Assembly (NCBI RefSeq): GCF_016056295.1
Contig: NZ_JAECZB010000021.1
Location: forward strand, 1 to 63,508
DNA: 63,508 bases
Direction: 5' to 3'
Source: Atlanticothrix silvestris CENA357
GTDB taxonomy: Bacteria; Cyanobacteriota; Cyanobacteriia; Cyanobacteriales; Nostocaceae
Shown here: positions 1 through 6,888 of the stretch, in pieces
Position numbering within the stretch: position 1 is the first letter of the stretch
How the letters are laid out: each line of letters opens with the position of its first letter
The notes under the pieces: model-generated
What the model was told of the DNA's origin: nothing
Seen by the model: only the letters and a program-made list of their open reading frames with translations
Databases searched by the model: none
Program-made: the position numbers and the translations under genes

Positions 1-8
1 ACCATTAG

Positions 9-62
9 TTGAGAATAAAGTCAATAATTGACTGATATAGAAGTTACTGATTTTATTCTCAA
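9..62. repeat. Inverted repeat, 11-bp perfect arms
   Basis: TTGAGAATAAA at 9-19 is the exact reverse complement of TTTATTCTCAA at 52-62, with a 32-base spacer. It could be a stem-loop or the ends of a tiny element; no tail of T residues follows. Confidence 0.6.
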
Positions 63-227
63 TAAGCTCAACTATTTTTAGGAACAGCTATTTACTGGAT
101 ACTATGCTAGTCAAAGGTTTTAGAGTTTAAAGTTCATCGAACTCACGTTAAATTAAGGCTTTAATTCAACTTAGAGTTTCAAAATAAGCGAACGCCGAGT
201 AGTGAGGTACAGAAAAAAATAATTAAC

Positions 228-257
228 CGCAGATGGACGCAGATAAACGCGGATGAA
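228..257. repeat. Three tandem 10-bp units
   Basis: CGCAGATGGA, CGCAGATAAA and CGCGGATGAA follow each other directly. This kind of CGCAGAT tandem repeat is common between genes in cyanobacteria. Nothing suggests it is coding. Confidence 0.7.
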
Positions 258-304
258 TTTGTATTCTACCCAAGTGAAAATCGCTATAGCAACTAAACAA
301 AGCG

Positions 305-391
305 GTCGAACGGCTCAAATCAGCGGCGGCAAGTGACCTTGAACTCGGCACTAGCAGCTTTCGTCCGTCCGCTGCATTTGAATTGTTAGAC
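305..391 (-). other. attC recombination site (cassette with the toxin-antitoxin pair)
   Basis: On the minus strand R'' is GTCTAAC (391-385), followed by the spacer AATTC and L''; R' is GTTCGAC (311-305). Pairing the halves gives CAAATGCAGCGG (L'' side) against CAAATCAGCGG (L' side), so L'' carries one unpaired extra G. That asymmetry sets the orientation. Total 87 bp. Confidence 0.85.
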
Positions 392-455
392 CGCGCTAGG
401 TTGGTGAGTGTATCATGATAGTGGCAAACAGTATCGTTCTGACTTTAAGTTTAAG

Positions 456-710
456 ATGGGACTGCAAATCTCGATTTCTGACTCTATTGTGCAAGCTCTT
501 CGCTTACCTGAGCAGCGGATTGAGCAGGAATTGCGTAGGGAATTAGCCGTCGCTCTTTATACGCAAGACATTCTCTCCTTTGGGAAAGCGCGAGAACTAG
601 CTGAGATGGACAAATACGAATTTGGACAGTTGCTCTCTCGTCGTGGTGTGGAACGGCATTATGGTTTGGCAGAATTAAATGATGACTTAAGCTATGCCCG
701 TAGTGAGTAA
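456..710 (+). CDS. UPF0175-family antitoxin
   Basis: This 84-residue protein has the compact helical layout of UPF0175, small proteins usually found as antitoxins before DUF3368 PIN-like toxins. The N-terminal strand ISISDSIVQALRLPEQRIE and the central segment FGKARELAEMDKYEFGQLLSRR are typical: the latter is a helix-turn-helix-like region that probably binds DNA. The ATG at 456 is preferred because the family begins close to this strand; a GTG at 408 would add 16 residues with no family match. Its end overlaps the downstream toxin start by 17 bases, which implies translational coupling. It lies in an integron cassette but runs opposite to the other cassette genes, so it probably has its own promoter. 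The family is clear; the antitoxin role is inferred from the pairing. Confidence 0.85.
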   Translation: MGLQISISDSIVQALRLPEQRIEQELRRELAVALYTQDILSFGKARELAEMDKYEFGQLLSRRGVERHYGLAELNDDLSYARSE

Positions 711-1173
711 CACTTCACCGATACTCAATTTGGCAATTGTGGATCAGCTTGACCTCCTACATCAGCAATTTAGGGAAATTCTGATTCCTAATGCGGTATT
801 AGATGAATTGAAAACTGATGAAGAACGACCCGGTTCTCAAGCAATTCGTGAAGCAATTGCATCGGGATGGATTCATATTCAAAAGGTGAACAACGAACCT
901 CTTGCCCAACTATTGAGGCAAACACTAGATCGAGGGGAAGCTGAGGCGATCGCTCTTGCAATTGAGCTTAATGCAGATTGGACGCTCCTAGACGAACGTG
1001 AAGGTAGAAAAGTCGCCAAATCTTTAGGGTTAAAGGTAACAGGAATTTTGGGAGTTTTGCTGCGGGCTAAACAGGCAGACGAAATCGAATCACTACAGCC
1101 TGTTATTGACGATTTGATAAATAAAGCTGGATTTCGGATCGCACCAGAGTTATTAGCTCAAATTTTGCCTTAG
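694..1173 (+). CDS. DUF3368 PIN-like toxin
   Basis: The 159-residue product has the PIN-like fold signature of DUF3368. The N-terminal motif VVSNTSPILNLAIV supplies the first acidic/polar site (normally D or N followed by TSP). A glutamate sits in LDRGEAEAIALA near residue 80, and the late acidic motif TLLDEREGRKVAKSLG is near residues 96-111. DUF3368 proteins are regarded as VapC-like RNases. The gene overlaps the antitoxin by 17 bases, giving a standard two-gene module. The first catalytic position is Asn rather than Asp, which is common in this family but makes RNase activity less certain. Toxin-antitoxin pairs in cassette arrays are thought to discourage loss of the array. Confidence 0.87.
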   Translation: MPVVSNTSPILNLAIVDQLDLLHQQFREILIPNAVLDELKTDEERPGSQAIREAIASGWIHIQKVNNEPLAQLLRQTLDRGEAEAIALAIELNADWTLLDEREGRKVAKSLGLKVTGILGVLLRAKQADEIESLQPVIDDLINKAGFRIAPELLAQILP

Positions 1174-1181
1174 TAGAACAA

Positions 1182-1234
1182 TTCTAGTACAGCAGACTGC
1201 TGAAATTTGCCATAAAGTAACCGCTGTACTAGAA
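1182..1234. repeat. Inverted repeat with 12-bp perfect arms between the TA toxin and the repeat protein
   Basis: TTCTAGTACAGC (1182-1193) and GCTGTACTAGAA (1223-1234) are exact complements around a 29-base loop. It lies between two convergent genes, so it could act as a two-way terminator, although no clear T tract follows. It may instead be a small dispersed repeat. Confidence 0.65.
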
Positions 1235-1249
1235 CCATTAAGCATCGGT

Positions 1250-2107
1250 TTACAACATGACAGCGATCGCTACAATAGCTCCAACAGTCGCTTGTCCCTC
1301 TTCAGAACCCAACCATCGTAAAAACTGATCTCCTCTTGCGCCTACCCTACTTAACCAAGTTGGGTTATGACGGTGGATGATAGTGTATCCTCTAACCCGT
1401 TGCATAATGTCAGCAGGTACAGTTGCACTCCAGTTATCGTTCCTATTACATCTACCGATGGTGCAACCATCAACGCCGTAAGATTGTGTGTTGGAAGCCC
1501 AAATTGGCTGTCTGTTTCCGTCAAGAAACACAATACCTACGGCTCCAGTGAAACCAGCTAACCTAACTCCAGTGCGCGTATTTGTGACGGCTGTAAGCCT
1601 TCCATCGTTAGTGAGGGTAAAGGCTGTGCCCATTCGACCATTTGCAACAGCATCATCACGATTGCCCGTAAGCGGAAATTTCACTCCAACACACAGAAAA
1701 TTATCGCTCCAAGCATGAGGATCAGCATCTTCATGAATTCGAGTGCATCCTTCGCGTGGGGTTCCTGCTTGCGTCCAGCTTAAGGCAAATGAAGCGTTTG
1801 CAGGCGCACACAAAAAGTTGTCACCCCAAGGAGCAGGATCAGCGTCCTCATGAACTCGTGTACAACTCATTCCACTAATTGCACCTGCTTGTAACCAGCG
1901 TAGCCCCAAATTTTCATTGGAACATAGGAAATTATCACTCCAAGCATGGGGATCAGCATCTTCATGAATGCGGACGCAGGTCATACCGGAAATAGCACCT
2001 GCTTGTGACCATCTAAAACTGGGTAAAGCTTGTGACTCTTCTGCACAAATTCCTAAAAGTACACAGCTATCGGCGAACACAGAGAATCCTGAACCTATCT
2101 TTCTCAT
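1250..2107 (-). CDS. Unknown protein with three 30-residue Cys-pair repeats
   Basis: I do not recognise the family with certainty. The ATG at 2107 (285 residues) is preferred over a TTG five codons upstream. Three tandem repeats stand out, about 38-40 residues apart. Each follows the pattern W-x-QAG, then C-x-R-(I/V)-HEDADP, then W-x-DNFLC. Repeats 1 and 3 share HEDADPHAWSDNFLC exactly, while repeat 2 has HEDADPAPWGDNFLC. Each repeat has two cysteines and a cluster of acidic residues and histidine, which would suit disulfide bonding or metal binding; this is inference. The C-terminal half is different (V-L-A-G-F-T region, then WSATVPADIM) and ends in a short hydrophobic stretch. No clear signal peptide is present. 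It is transcribed in the cassette-array direction, though its attC lies beyond the inverted TA pair. Confidence 0.7.
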   Translation of the reverse strand: MRKIGSGFSVFADSCVLLGICAEESQALPSFRWSQAGAISGMTCVRIHEDADPHAWSDNFLCSNENLGLRWLQAGAISGMSCTRVHEDADPAPWGDNFLCAPANASFALSWTQAGTPREGCTRIHEDADPHAWSDNFLCVGVKFPLTGNRDDAVANGRMGTAFTLTNDGRLTAVTNTRTGVRLAGFTGAVGIVFLDGNRQPIWASNTQSYGVDGCTIGRCNRNDNWSATVPADIMQRVRGYTIIHRHNPTWLSRVGARGDQFLRWLGSEEGQATVGAIVAIAVML

Positions 2108-2230
2108 ATTTAATTCACTCAACTATTGAAACCAGCAACAACTAGACCTGCCTTGCAAATGACTTTGCAAATGCACATCTATTGCACCCCACCGACAAGT
2201 TTTGACTGCGCCCTGACAGATACCTCAGTG

Positions 2231-2318
2231 GTCTAACGGTTGCGGTCAGCGGTTGCTAATACCTTTGAACTCAGCACCAGTGGCTGTCAACCGTCCGCCT
2301 GCATTTGAATTGTTGGGC
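2231..2318 (-). other. attC recombination site (acetyltransferase cassette)
   Basis: On the minus strand R'' is GCCCAAC (2318-2312), followed by the AATTC spacer; R' is GTTAGAC (2237-2231). The GCCCAAC box matches the start TTGGGC of the same cassette at 2883-2878, and TTAGAC starts the next cassette. Length 88 bp. It lies just 28 bases past the stop codon of the acetyltransferase. Confidence 0.9.
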
Positions 2319-2346
2319 GGCTCGTTACCCACCTACCATTTCTAGA

Positions 2347-2802
2347 TTACAATTCACGTCGCATCACAAGTTCGCCGTTCTCTTCTTTTCCGGTGTAAAC
2401 AAAGCCCATCTTCTCGTAGAACGGTCCGGGACCACCTTCTGCTGGAACACAACTTGTTTCGACCGCATTCGCTCTAGGGCGCGTCTTGACGTGTGCAAAG
2501 AACAACTCCAGCGCCTTTCGCCCGTACCCACGCCCCTGGTATTGCTCACCAATCATAAAGCGCCACAGAAAGTACTCTTGCTGAGCTACGTCATCTTCCA
2601 ACATCAAAAACCCAACTGGCACATCACCAGCATAGATTGCGCGGAACCAAGCAACCTCTGGATTAAAATGCGCTTCTACAATGGACATGGCGTTGGAGGT
2701 CACGAACTGTTCTTGGTACGGAGCTACTTTTAAGCGGACGATATCACGCCAGTTTTCCTTAGTTATCTCGCGCAGCGTTACTTCGAGTCCAAACTTGGAC
2801 AT
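2347..2802 (-). CDS. GNAT-family N-acetyltransferase
   Basis: This 151-residue protein is a complete single-domain GNAT. It begins with the strand VTLREITKENWRDIVRLKV. The central strand pair FLMLEDDVAQQEYFLWRFMIG leads into the acetyl-CoA pyrophosphate loop QYQGRGYGRKAL (Q/R-x-x-G-x-G/A). The C-terminal segment GPGPFYEKMGFVYTGKEENGELVM is the usual substrate-side end. The closest relatives I recall are the diamine/spermine acetyltransferases (BltD-like) and aminoglycoside-type cassette acetyltransferases; the substrate is unknown. It is the only gene of a 647-bp integron cassette flanked by two good attC sites and is oriented with the array. GNATs are among the most frequent cassette cargoes. 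Confidence 0.9.
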   Translation of the reverse strand: MSKFGLEVTLREITKENWRDIVRLKVAPYQEQFVTSNAMSIVEAHFNPEVAWFRAIYAGDVPVGFLMLEDDVAQQEYFLWRFMIGEQYQGRGYGRKALELFFAHVKTRPRANAVETSCVPAEGGPGPFYEKMGFVYTGKEENGELVMRREL

Positions 2803-2877
2803 ACAGAGTATTCTCCCTAAACTATGCCTGTCAAGAATAATTTCTCACTCAGTAACACAAGGGATACCACAACTGCC

Positions 2878-2965
2878 GCCCAACGTTCCGGTTGAGCGGA
2901 CGCAGACGGGTTTTGCGACCTCACCTACAGCAATTCATTGTTCCGCTGCAACCGAATTGTTAGCT
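2878..2965 (-). other. attC recombination site (DUF6194 cassette)
   Basis: On the minus strand R'' is AGCTAAC (2965-2959) and R' is GTTGGGC (2884-2878). The inner boxes GTTGCAGCGGA and GTTGAGCGGA differ by one extra C in L'', the classical extrahelical base. The stop codon of the cassette gene lies inside the site, so its last residues are encoded by attC sequence. Confidence 0.9.
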
Positions 2966-3408
2966 GTCTTTTTCTCAAACTTTTTGACTGCTTCGTGATA
3001 TGCCTCCTCAATTAGAGGAAAAACGTTCTCAAACTTGTCTCGGCTAGGGGAAAGTATTTGTGCCCAGAACATCCAAGCGTAAATTGGATGCGGCATAAGC
3101 TCATTTAACTTTGTAAAGTCGTGACCCGTTGCAACAATACCACCCTTACCAGGGCGCGCTGGTTTCTGACCAAATAAACGAACGTAGGTTTTGGGATTAA
3201 GTCCTATAGCAACTCTAAATACACCTTCTCGATCAAGATTTGATGCTTTGTCGTTTTCGCCATTATTTTGCTTGATTGTGCAAAAATAAGCGCCATTGGG
3301 CAACACGCGACCAGGATTGTAAAACAGTGACGTTTCGCCCCAACTGGCTTTCGGGACTACACCCGAAAGTTTATTGCATATCTGTTGAGTGATTTCTTCT
3401 GGTGTCAT
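2935..3408 (-). CDS. DUF6194-family protein
   Basis: The 157-residue product matches my recollection of DUF6194, a family of unknown function mostly seen in actinobacteria. Recognisable elements are the N-terminal helix MTPEEITQQICNKL, the core ASWGETSLFYNPGRVLPNGA, the LDREGVFRVAIGL strand, and the conserved block MPHPIYAWMFWAQILSPS, followed by a C-terminal helix. Nothing points to a catalytic residue. It is the only gene of a 744-bp integron cassette. Its last ten or so residues extend into attC DNA, suggesting the original stop was lost or the end was set by recombination. A half attC lies just upstream of its start. Family confidence is good; function is unknown. Confidence 0.8.
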   Translation of the reverse strand: MTPEEITQQICNKLSGVVPKASWGETSLFYNPGRVLPNGAYFCTIKQNNGENDKASNLDREGVFRVAIGLNPKTYVRLFGQKPARPGKGGIVATGHDFTKLNELMPHPIYAWMFWAQILSPSRDKFENVFPLIEEAYHEAVKKFEKKTANNSVAAEQ

Positions 3409-3621
3409 AGCTTCTCCTGATTGCTAACGGAAAAAGTCAGCGGCGGCGAATCAACCTTAACATCCTACAGCGATCGCCCCACCCACCGTCACCACCGATC
3501 GCTCCTGTGACTGCTCAGAAAAACCGATCACCCCATCCATCGCTACCACCTATTGTTCAATGGACTCTTTGGATGAAACCGATCGCCCTCAACCACGAGT
3601 GCAAGACCTTTGTGCGGAGCC
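3409..3621. other. Non-coding leader of cassette 2 with an orphan half-attC
   Basis: TGCTAACGG at 3422-3430 followed by AAGTCAGCGGCGGC looks like the R'/L' half of an attC, but no matching R''/L'' half follows. The remaining ~170 bases are rich in CGATCGC-type motifs and carry no ORF. It reads as the remnant of a deleted or decayed cassette. Confidence 0.5.
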
Positions 3622-3705
3622 AGCTAACGGCTAAAGTGAGCGGCGGCTAGAGAACTAGAACGAAGCACGAAGTCTCTCACCGTCCGCTCCACTGCGTTGT
3701 TATAC
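3622..3705 (-). other. attC recombination site (LysR/SDR/NmrA cassette)
   Basis: On the minus strand R'' is GTATAAC (3705-3699) and R' is GTTAGCT (3628-3622). Inner boxes AGTGGAGCGGACGG and AGTGAGCGGCGG again differ by an extra G in L''. GTATAAC complements the TTATAC found at the attI junction 3 kb away. Length 84 bp. Confidence 0.9.
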
Positions 3706-3776
3706 TGCCGCGATTGCTTTCCCTCTTGCGCTTGCGATCTCAGGTATTCAACCCGCTTGCCAAATTAACGATAAAC

Positions 3777-4679
3777 CTAACCAATCTTTAACAATTGGTC
3801 ACGATTTTCAACTGCCCAATCTCGAAAACGGATTGATTTTTTCCCAGTGACTCGCATTACATCATCTCTAATTATCCCAATTGATGCCATACGACCATCT
3901 GAAACTTGCTCTGCCCACTCTACGGCACTGGCAGCGTAAAGTGGTTCAGCACGAACGCTACTCTCTTGAAAATCTTTCAAAAGGTCGCTGGGTTGCTTCA
4001 ATTCATGGCGGATTTGGCGATCGAGAACATCGCTTAGGATAGAGGCAACCTCTGTTGCATTCAGTGATTCGACTGATAACCAATAGTTCTGTCCTCCATG
4101 CCGTTGGGAACCTTCGCGTAACACGGTAGCTGCTACGGTTGCTAGATCCTTCAAGGCAACCCAACCAACTCGCGGTTCACCCATGTACCAAGGAAAGATA
4201 TCGTTACGAATGGAGAAAGTGCCAATCATAGCCTCCATGAAAATATTGGGATGCAGATGAGTCCAAGCAATTCCACTTGCCTCAATGTAGCGCTCAATCA
4301 TTTCATGCCAAGCAAAGTGAGGATCAGTCGTATCCCAATCACTGAACACCCCTTGGTGAACGATATGCTGAACTCCTGCTTTTTTCGCCGCATCCACGAT
4401 TGTCTTACTCTGTACTAACATGGCGACCGTGTAGCCCGTGAGCAAATACAACCGATCAACTCCTTCTAGAGCGGCTGGAAAAGTGAGAGGATCGTCTAAA
4501 TCTAGATATACCGCATCACGCCCTTCAGTACGCAGTTGTTCAACCTGATCTTTTCGACGTGAACTAATGCGAACTTGAGTTGCTCCAGGATCGCGTTCTA
4601 ATTCCTGAACAATCAGCCGTCCAGTCTGTCCAGTTGCCCCAATCACTAAAACCGTTGCAGTCTCTGTTGTATTGCTCAT
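3777..4679 (-). CDS. NmrA-like NAD(P)-binding oxidoreductase
   Basis: An extended short-chain/NmrA-type Rossmann protein. The N-terminal motif VLVIGATGQTGRLIVQEL is the dinucleotide-binding loop G-A-T-G-x-x-G, followed by ISSRRKDQVEQL, where the Arg residues suggest NADP preference. Later segments (WHEMIERYIEASGIAWTHL, PNIFMEAMI, VALKDLATVAATVL) are typical of the QOR2/azoreductase-like NmrA clade, which often lacks the Tyr-Lys pair and acts as quinone reductase or redox sensor. ATG 4679 follows AGAGG at good spacing and gives about 300 residues. An ATG at 4724, also with GGAG upstream, would add 15 residues that look like a duplicated N terminus. It lies 128 bases downstream of an SDR gene (62 if the upstream start is used) in the same direction and is the last gene of a 3-kb cassette. 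Substrate unknown. Confidence 0.85.
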   Translation of the reverse strand: MSNTTETATVLVIGATGQTGRLIVQELERDPGATQVRISSRRKDQVEQLRTEGRDAVYLDLDDPLTFPAALEGVDRLYLLTGYTVAMLVQSKTIVDAAKKAGVQHIVHQGVFSDWDTTDPHFAWHEMIERYIEASGIAWTHLHPNIFMEAMIGTFSIRNDIFPWYMGEPRVGWVALKDLATVAATVLREGSQRHGGQNYWLSVESLNATEVASILSDVLDRQIRHELKQPSDLLKDFQESSVRAEPLYAASAVEWAEQVSDGRMASIGIIRDDVMRVTGKKSIRFRDWAVENRDQLLKIG

Positions 4680-4807
4680 TGTTACCTCTCGAATAGCAAG
4701 TGTTGTTTCTGTTGCGTTAATCATCGTTGTCTCCGACAAAATCAAGCTAAAGTAGATTCCGTTTTACGAAAGCGTTATCAGAGCGTTGCAAACCCTGAAG
4801 CTTTTAA

Positions 4808-5521
4808 CTAAACAAGTCGCTCACCGCCATCAATGTGGAGAATTTCGCCATTGATAAAACCATTGCTCATCAGCAGTATTGCTACTTGCGCGACTTCTTC
4901 AGGAGTACCAATCCGTTTAACTGGAATTTTGTCAATTACCGTCTGAATCACCGTTTCGTACTGTGTCCCCAAGATGTTAGAGACTAAGGGGGTATCTGTC
5001 CAACCAGGTGCAATGGCGTTGACCCGAATCGGAGCAAGCTCTAGAGACAAGCTGCGAGTCAGAGCTTCAACGGCACTCACACCAACTGTGGTCATGGTGG
5101 TTCCAGGAGTCGGGCGATCGGCAAGTTTGCCCGACATCAAAGTAATTGATCCTGTAGACATTCGAGGAACTGCTTCTCGAATCACATATAATGCACCAAA
5201 AATACGTTCTTCTAATCCCTGGCGAAAGGCATTGGGAGCAGTCTCTAGAATGTTGCCTGTTGTTAGTCCACCGGCTGGAATGAAGACGTGATTGACTTGA
5301 TGCAGTCCCGTGAAAATTTGCTTGACTGCTGCCTCATTCACAATATTTGCAATCACTGTTCGTACATTGCCAATTAGATGAAACTTGGCTTTCGAGAGTT
5401 TCTCTTCAGAACGCCCTGCAATTATGACATTTGCGCCTTGCTGAAGTGCTAATCGTGCTGTTTCAAATCCGATCCCACTGCTACCACCTACAATCACAAT
5501 GTTTTGACCTTGAAGTGACAT
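4808..5521 (-). CDS. SDR-family protein lacking the catalytic Tyr-Lys pair
   Basis: This 237-residue protein has a full SDR fold. The cofactor loop is VGGSSGIG (residues 11-18), AGRSEEKL follows the second strand, Ser130 lies in TLMSGKLADR, and the C-terminal substrate segment is RVNAIAPGWTDTPL. The usual YxxxK motif is absent: aligning SAVEALTRSLSLELAP with family members puts Thr144 at the Tyr position and Val148 at the Lys position. A clade of SDR proteins with this loss exists and may be non-catalytic or use another mechanism. It is divergently transcribed from a LysR gene 104 bases away, suggesting regulation by it, and is followed by the NmrA-like gene. AGGAGGTTGT precedes the start, a strong ribosome site. 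Confidence 0.87.
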   Translation of the reverse strand: MSLQGQNIVIVGGSSGIGFETARLALQQGANVIIAGRSEEKLSKAKFHLIGNVRTVIANIVNEAAVKQIFTGLHQVNHVFIPAGGLTTGNILETAPNAFRQGLEERIFGALYVIREAVPRMSTGSITLMSGKLADRPTPGTTMTTVGVSAVEALTRSLSLELAPIRVNAIAPGWTDTPLVSNILGTQYETVIQTVIDKIPVKRIGTPEEVAQVAILLMSNGFINGEILHIDGGERLV

Positions 5522-5625
5522 AACAACCTCCTCAGTTTTCGAGATGCCTTATGGTTGGGGTGTTGTTTGTTGTTTTGTTTCCCCATGTCTTCAAGGTAAG
5601 GGGAATCTATTATGCTGTCTAATGA

Positions 5626-6555
5626 ATGATTAATATATCCATCATGCCTGAGAAGTATGACATAGCCATTGACCTCAATCTCTTGGTCGTTTTCGATGCA
5701 GTGATGGCTGAACTGAATGTGACGCGGGCTGCTGATAAGCTCTCAATGACTCAGCCTGCCGTCAGCAAAGCCTTGAATCGCCTGCGTCGAGCTTTTAACG
5801 ATGACCTGTTTATCAAAATCCCTAGTGGTGTAAAGCCTACACCTAAGGCGATCGAAATTTGGACTCCGGTTCGCAACGGACTTGCAGATATTCGCCAAGT
5901 GACCCAGCCTATCGTTTTTGAGCCAGCAACTTCTAGTACGACTTTTACGATTGCCCTCAATGACTATATTGCAAGCTTATTTGCAGTTCCGTTAGTTCAG
6001 CGATTGTCCAAAGAAGCACCTCATATTAATCTCCGCTTCATTCCCAGTACGAATATTGATGCGCCTGATTTACTGGAACAAAGCGAAATTGATTTGGCGA
6101 TCGGTGCACTCTCTGCCTCAAAACCGCGATTGCAAACCCAAACCTTATTCACCGATCACTATGTTTGCGGAATGCGAAAGGGGCATCCGCTTGCCAAACG
6201 AAAGTTAACACTAGATCAGTTTGTTCGTGCCGATCATCTACTCATCACTCTTACTGGAGAACCAACGGGGTTTGTCGATCGCATTCTACGAGAACAAGGA
6301 TTACAACGTCGAATTGCGCTGACTGTGAATCAATTTGCCCTTGCGCCAGCAATTTTGGCTGATTCAAATTTAATTGCGGCGATCAACTACCGCAGTGTAA
6401 AACATAGTCCTTTTGCCAAATCGCTGCATTTAGCAGAATTACCTCTCGATCACGATCCGATTCACGTCCGTATGATGTGGCATGACCGAAAACAGAGAGA
6501 CGCAGCACATGGTTGGTTGCGATTGCTGATCTCTGAAGTTTGTTCTCATCTTTAA
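5626..6555 (+). CDS. LysR-family transcriptional regulator
   Basis: A 309-residue LysR protein. The N-terminal winged helix-turn-helix spans about residues 14-75 (LNLLVVFDAVMAELNVTRAA, then MTQPAVSKALNRLRRAFNDDLF). The effector-binding domain covers residues ~100-305, starting at TTFTIALNDYIASLF; it resembles the NodD/PcpR-like subgroup (PBP2_LTTR). Start choice is uncertain: ATG 5626 or the in-frame ATG at 5644; neither has a clear ribosome site. It faces away from the SDR gene, the classical LysR arrangement for control of the divergent gene. Within the integron it runs against the array direction but lies inside the same 3-kb cassette, close to attI. The ligand is unknown. Confidence 0.9.
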   Translation: MINISIMPEKYDIAIDLNLLVVFDAVMAELNVTRAADKLSMTQPAVSKALNRLRRAFNDDLFIKIPSGVKPTPKAIEIWTPVRNGLADIRQVTQPIVFEPATSSTTFTIALNDYIASLFAVPLVQRLSKEAPHINLRFIPSTNIDAPDLLEQSEIDLAIGALSASKPRLQTQTLFTDHYVCGMRKGHPLAKRKLTLDQFVRADHLLITLTGEPTGFVDRILREQGLQRRIALTVNQFALAPAILADSNLIAAINYRSVKHSPFAKSLHLAELPLDHDPIHVRMMWHDRKQRDAAHGWLRLLISEVCSHL

Positions 6556-6888
6556 AGTAGGCATTAGTAAATACCCCACAAGTAACCTCTGAGAACCGCC
6601 CTCACCAGTAGCTGAGGCAGTATAACTATTTATTATACGGAAACTTTCCGTATAATCTTTTTCCTAACCTTAATATGTCAAGTATTACAACGAACTTCTG
6701 TCTGAATATACGGAAAACTTCTTTTTTACATCCCTATCTGGGTACTATACCGAATTTTTCCGTATAACCACCCTTCATGGGAGGATTATATGGAATTTTT
6801 CCGTATATCCCTTGGTGTTATCAAGAATTTTTCCGTATAACATCCTTATTTAGAGTATTAAACGGAATTTTTCTGAATAACACATCCT
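6556..6888. promoter_or_regulatory. attI-like region and intI upstream region with iterated inverted motifs
   Basis: GTATAAC at 6620-6626 reads on the minus strand as AATAAATAG^TTATAC, resembling the simple attI crossover site, and matches the attC of the first cassette. Between there and the intI ATG, variants of TTTCCGTATAA occur at least five times. One is a perfect palindrome (ATTATACGGAAA, C, then its complement, 6632-6656). Others lie near 6745-6767, 6788-6806, 6823-6841 and 6860-6880, with one inverted copy near 6708-6719. They may be integrase accessory sites or an operator. A cassette promoter is expected here on the minus strand, but I cannot assign boxes. Confidence 0.7.

Larger units (their letters stand above)
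1..304. other. Left-edge non-coding stretch, probably part of a further integron cassette
   Basis: No supportable gene was found here. It lies beyond the leftmost attC site, so its right end should be the start of the next cassette, which runs out of the window. It holds an inverted repeat and a three-unit direct repeat, listed separately. Confidence 0.5.

Noticed and set aside
2305-2733. 142-codon open frame opposite the acetyltransferase
   Set aside because: It is a shadow of the GNAT gene on the other strand and runs across an attC site.
6632-6880. TTTCCGTATAA motif series as a CRISPR array
   Set aside because: Units are imperfect palindromes at irregular spacing (about 32-60 bases), with no unique spacers of constant length and no cas genes.
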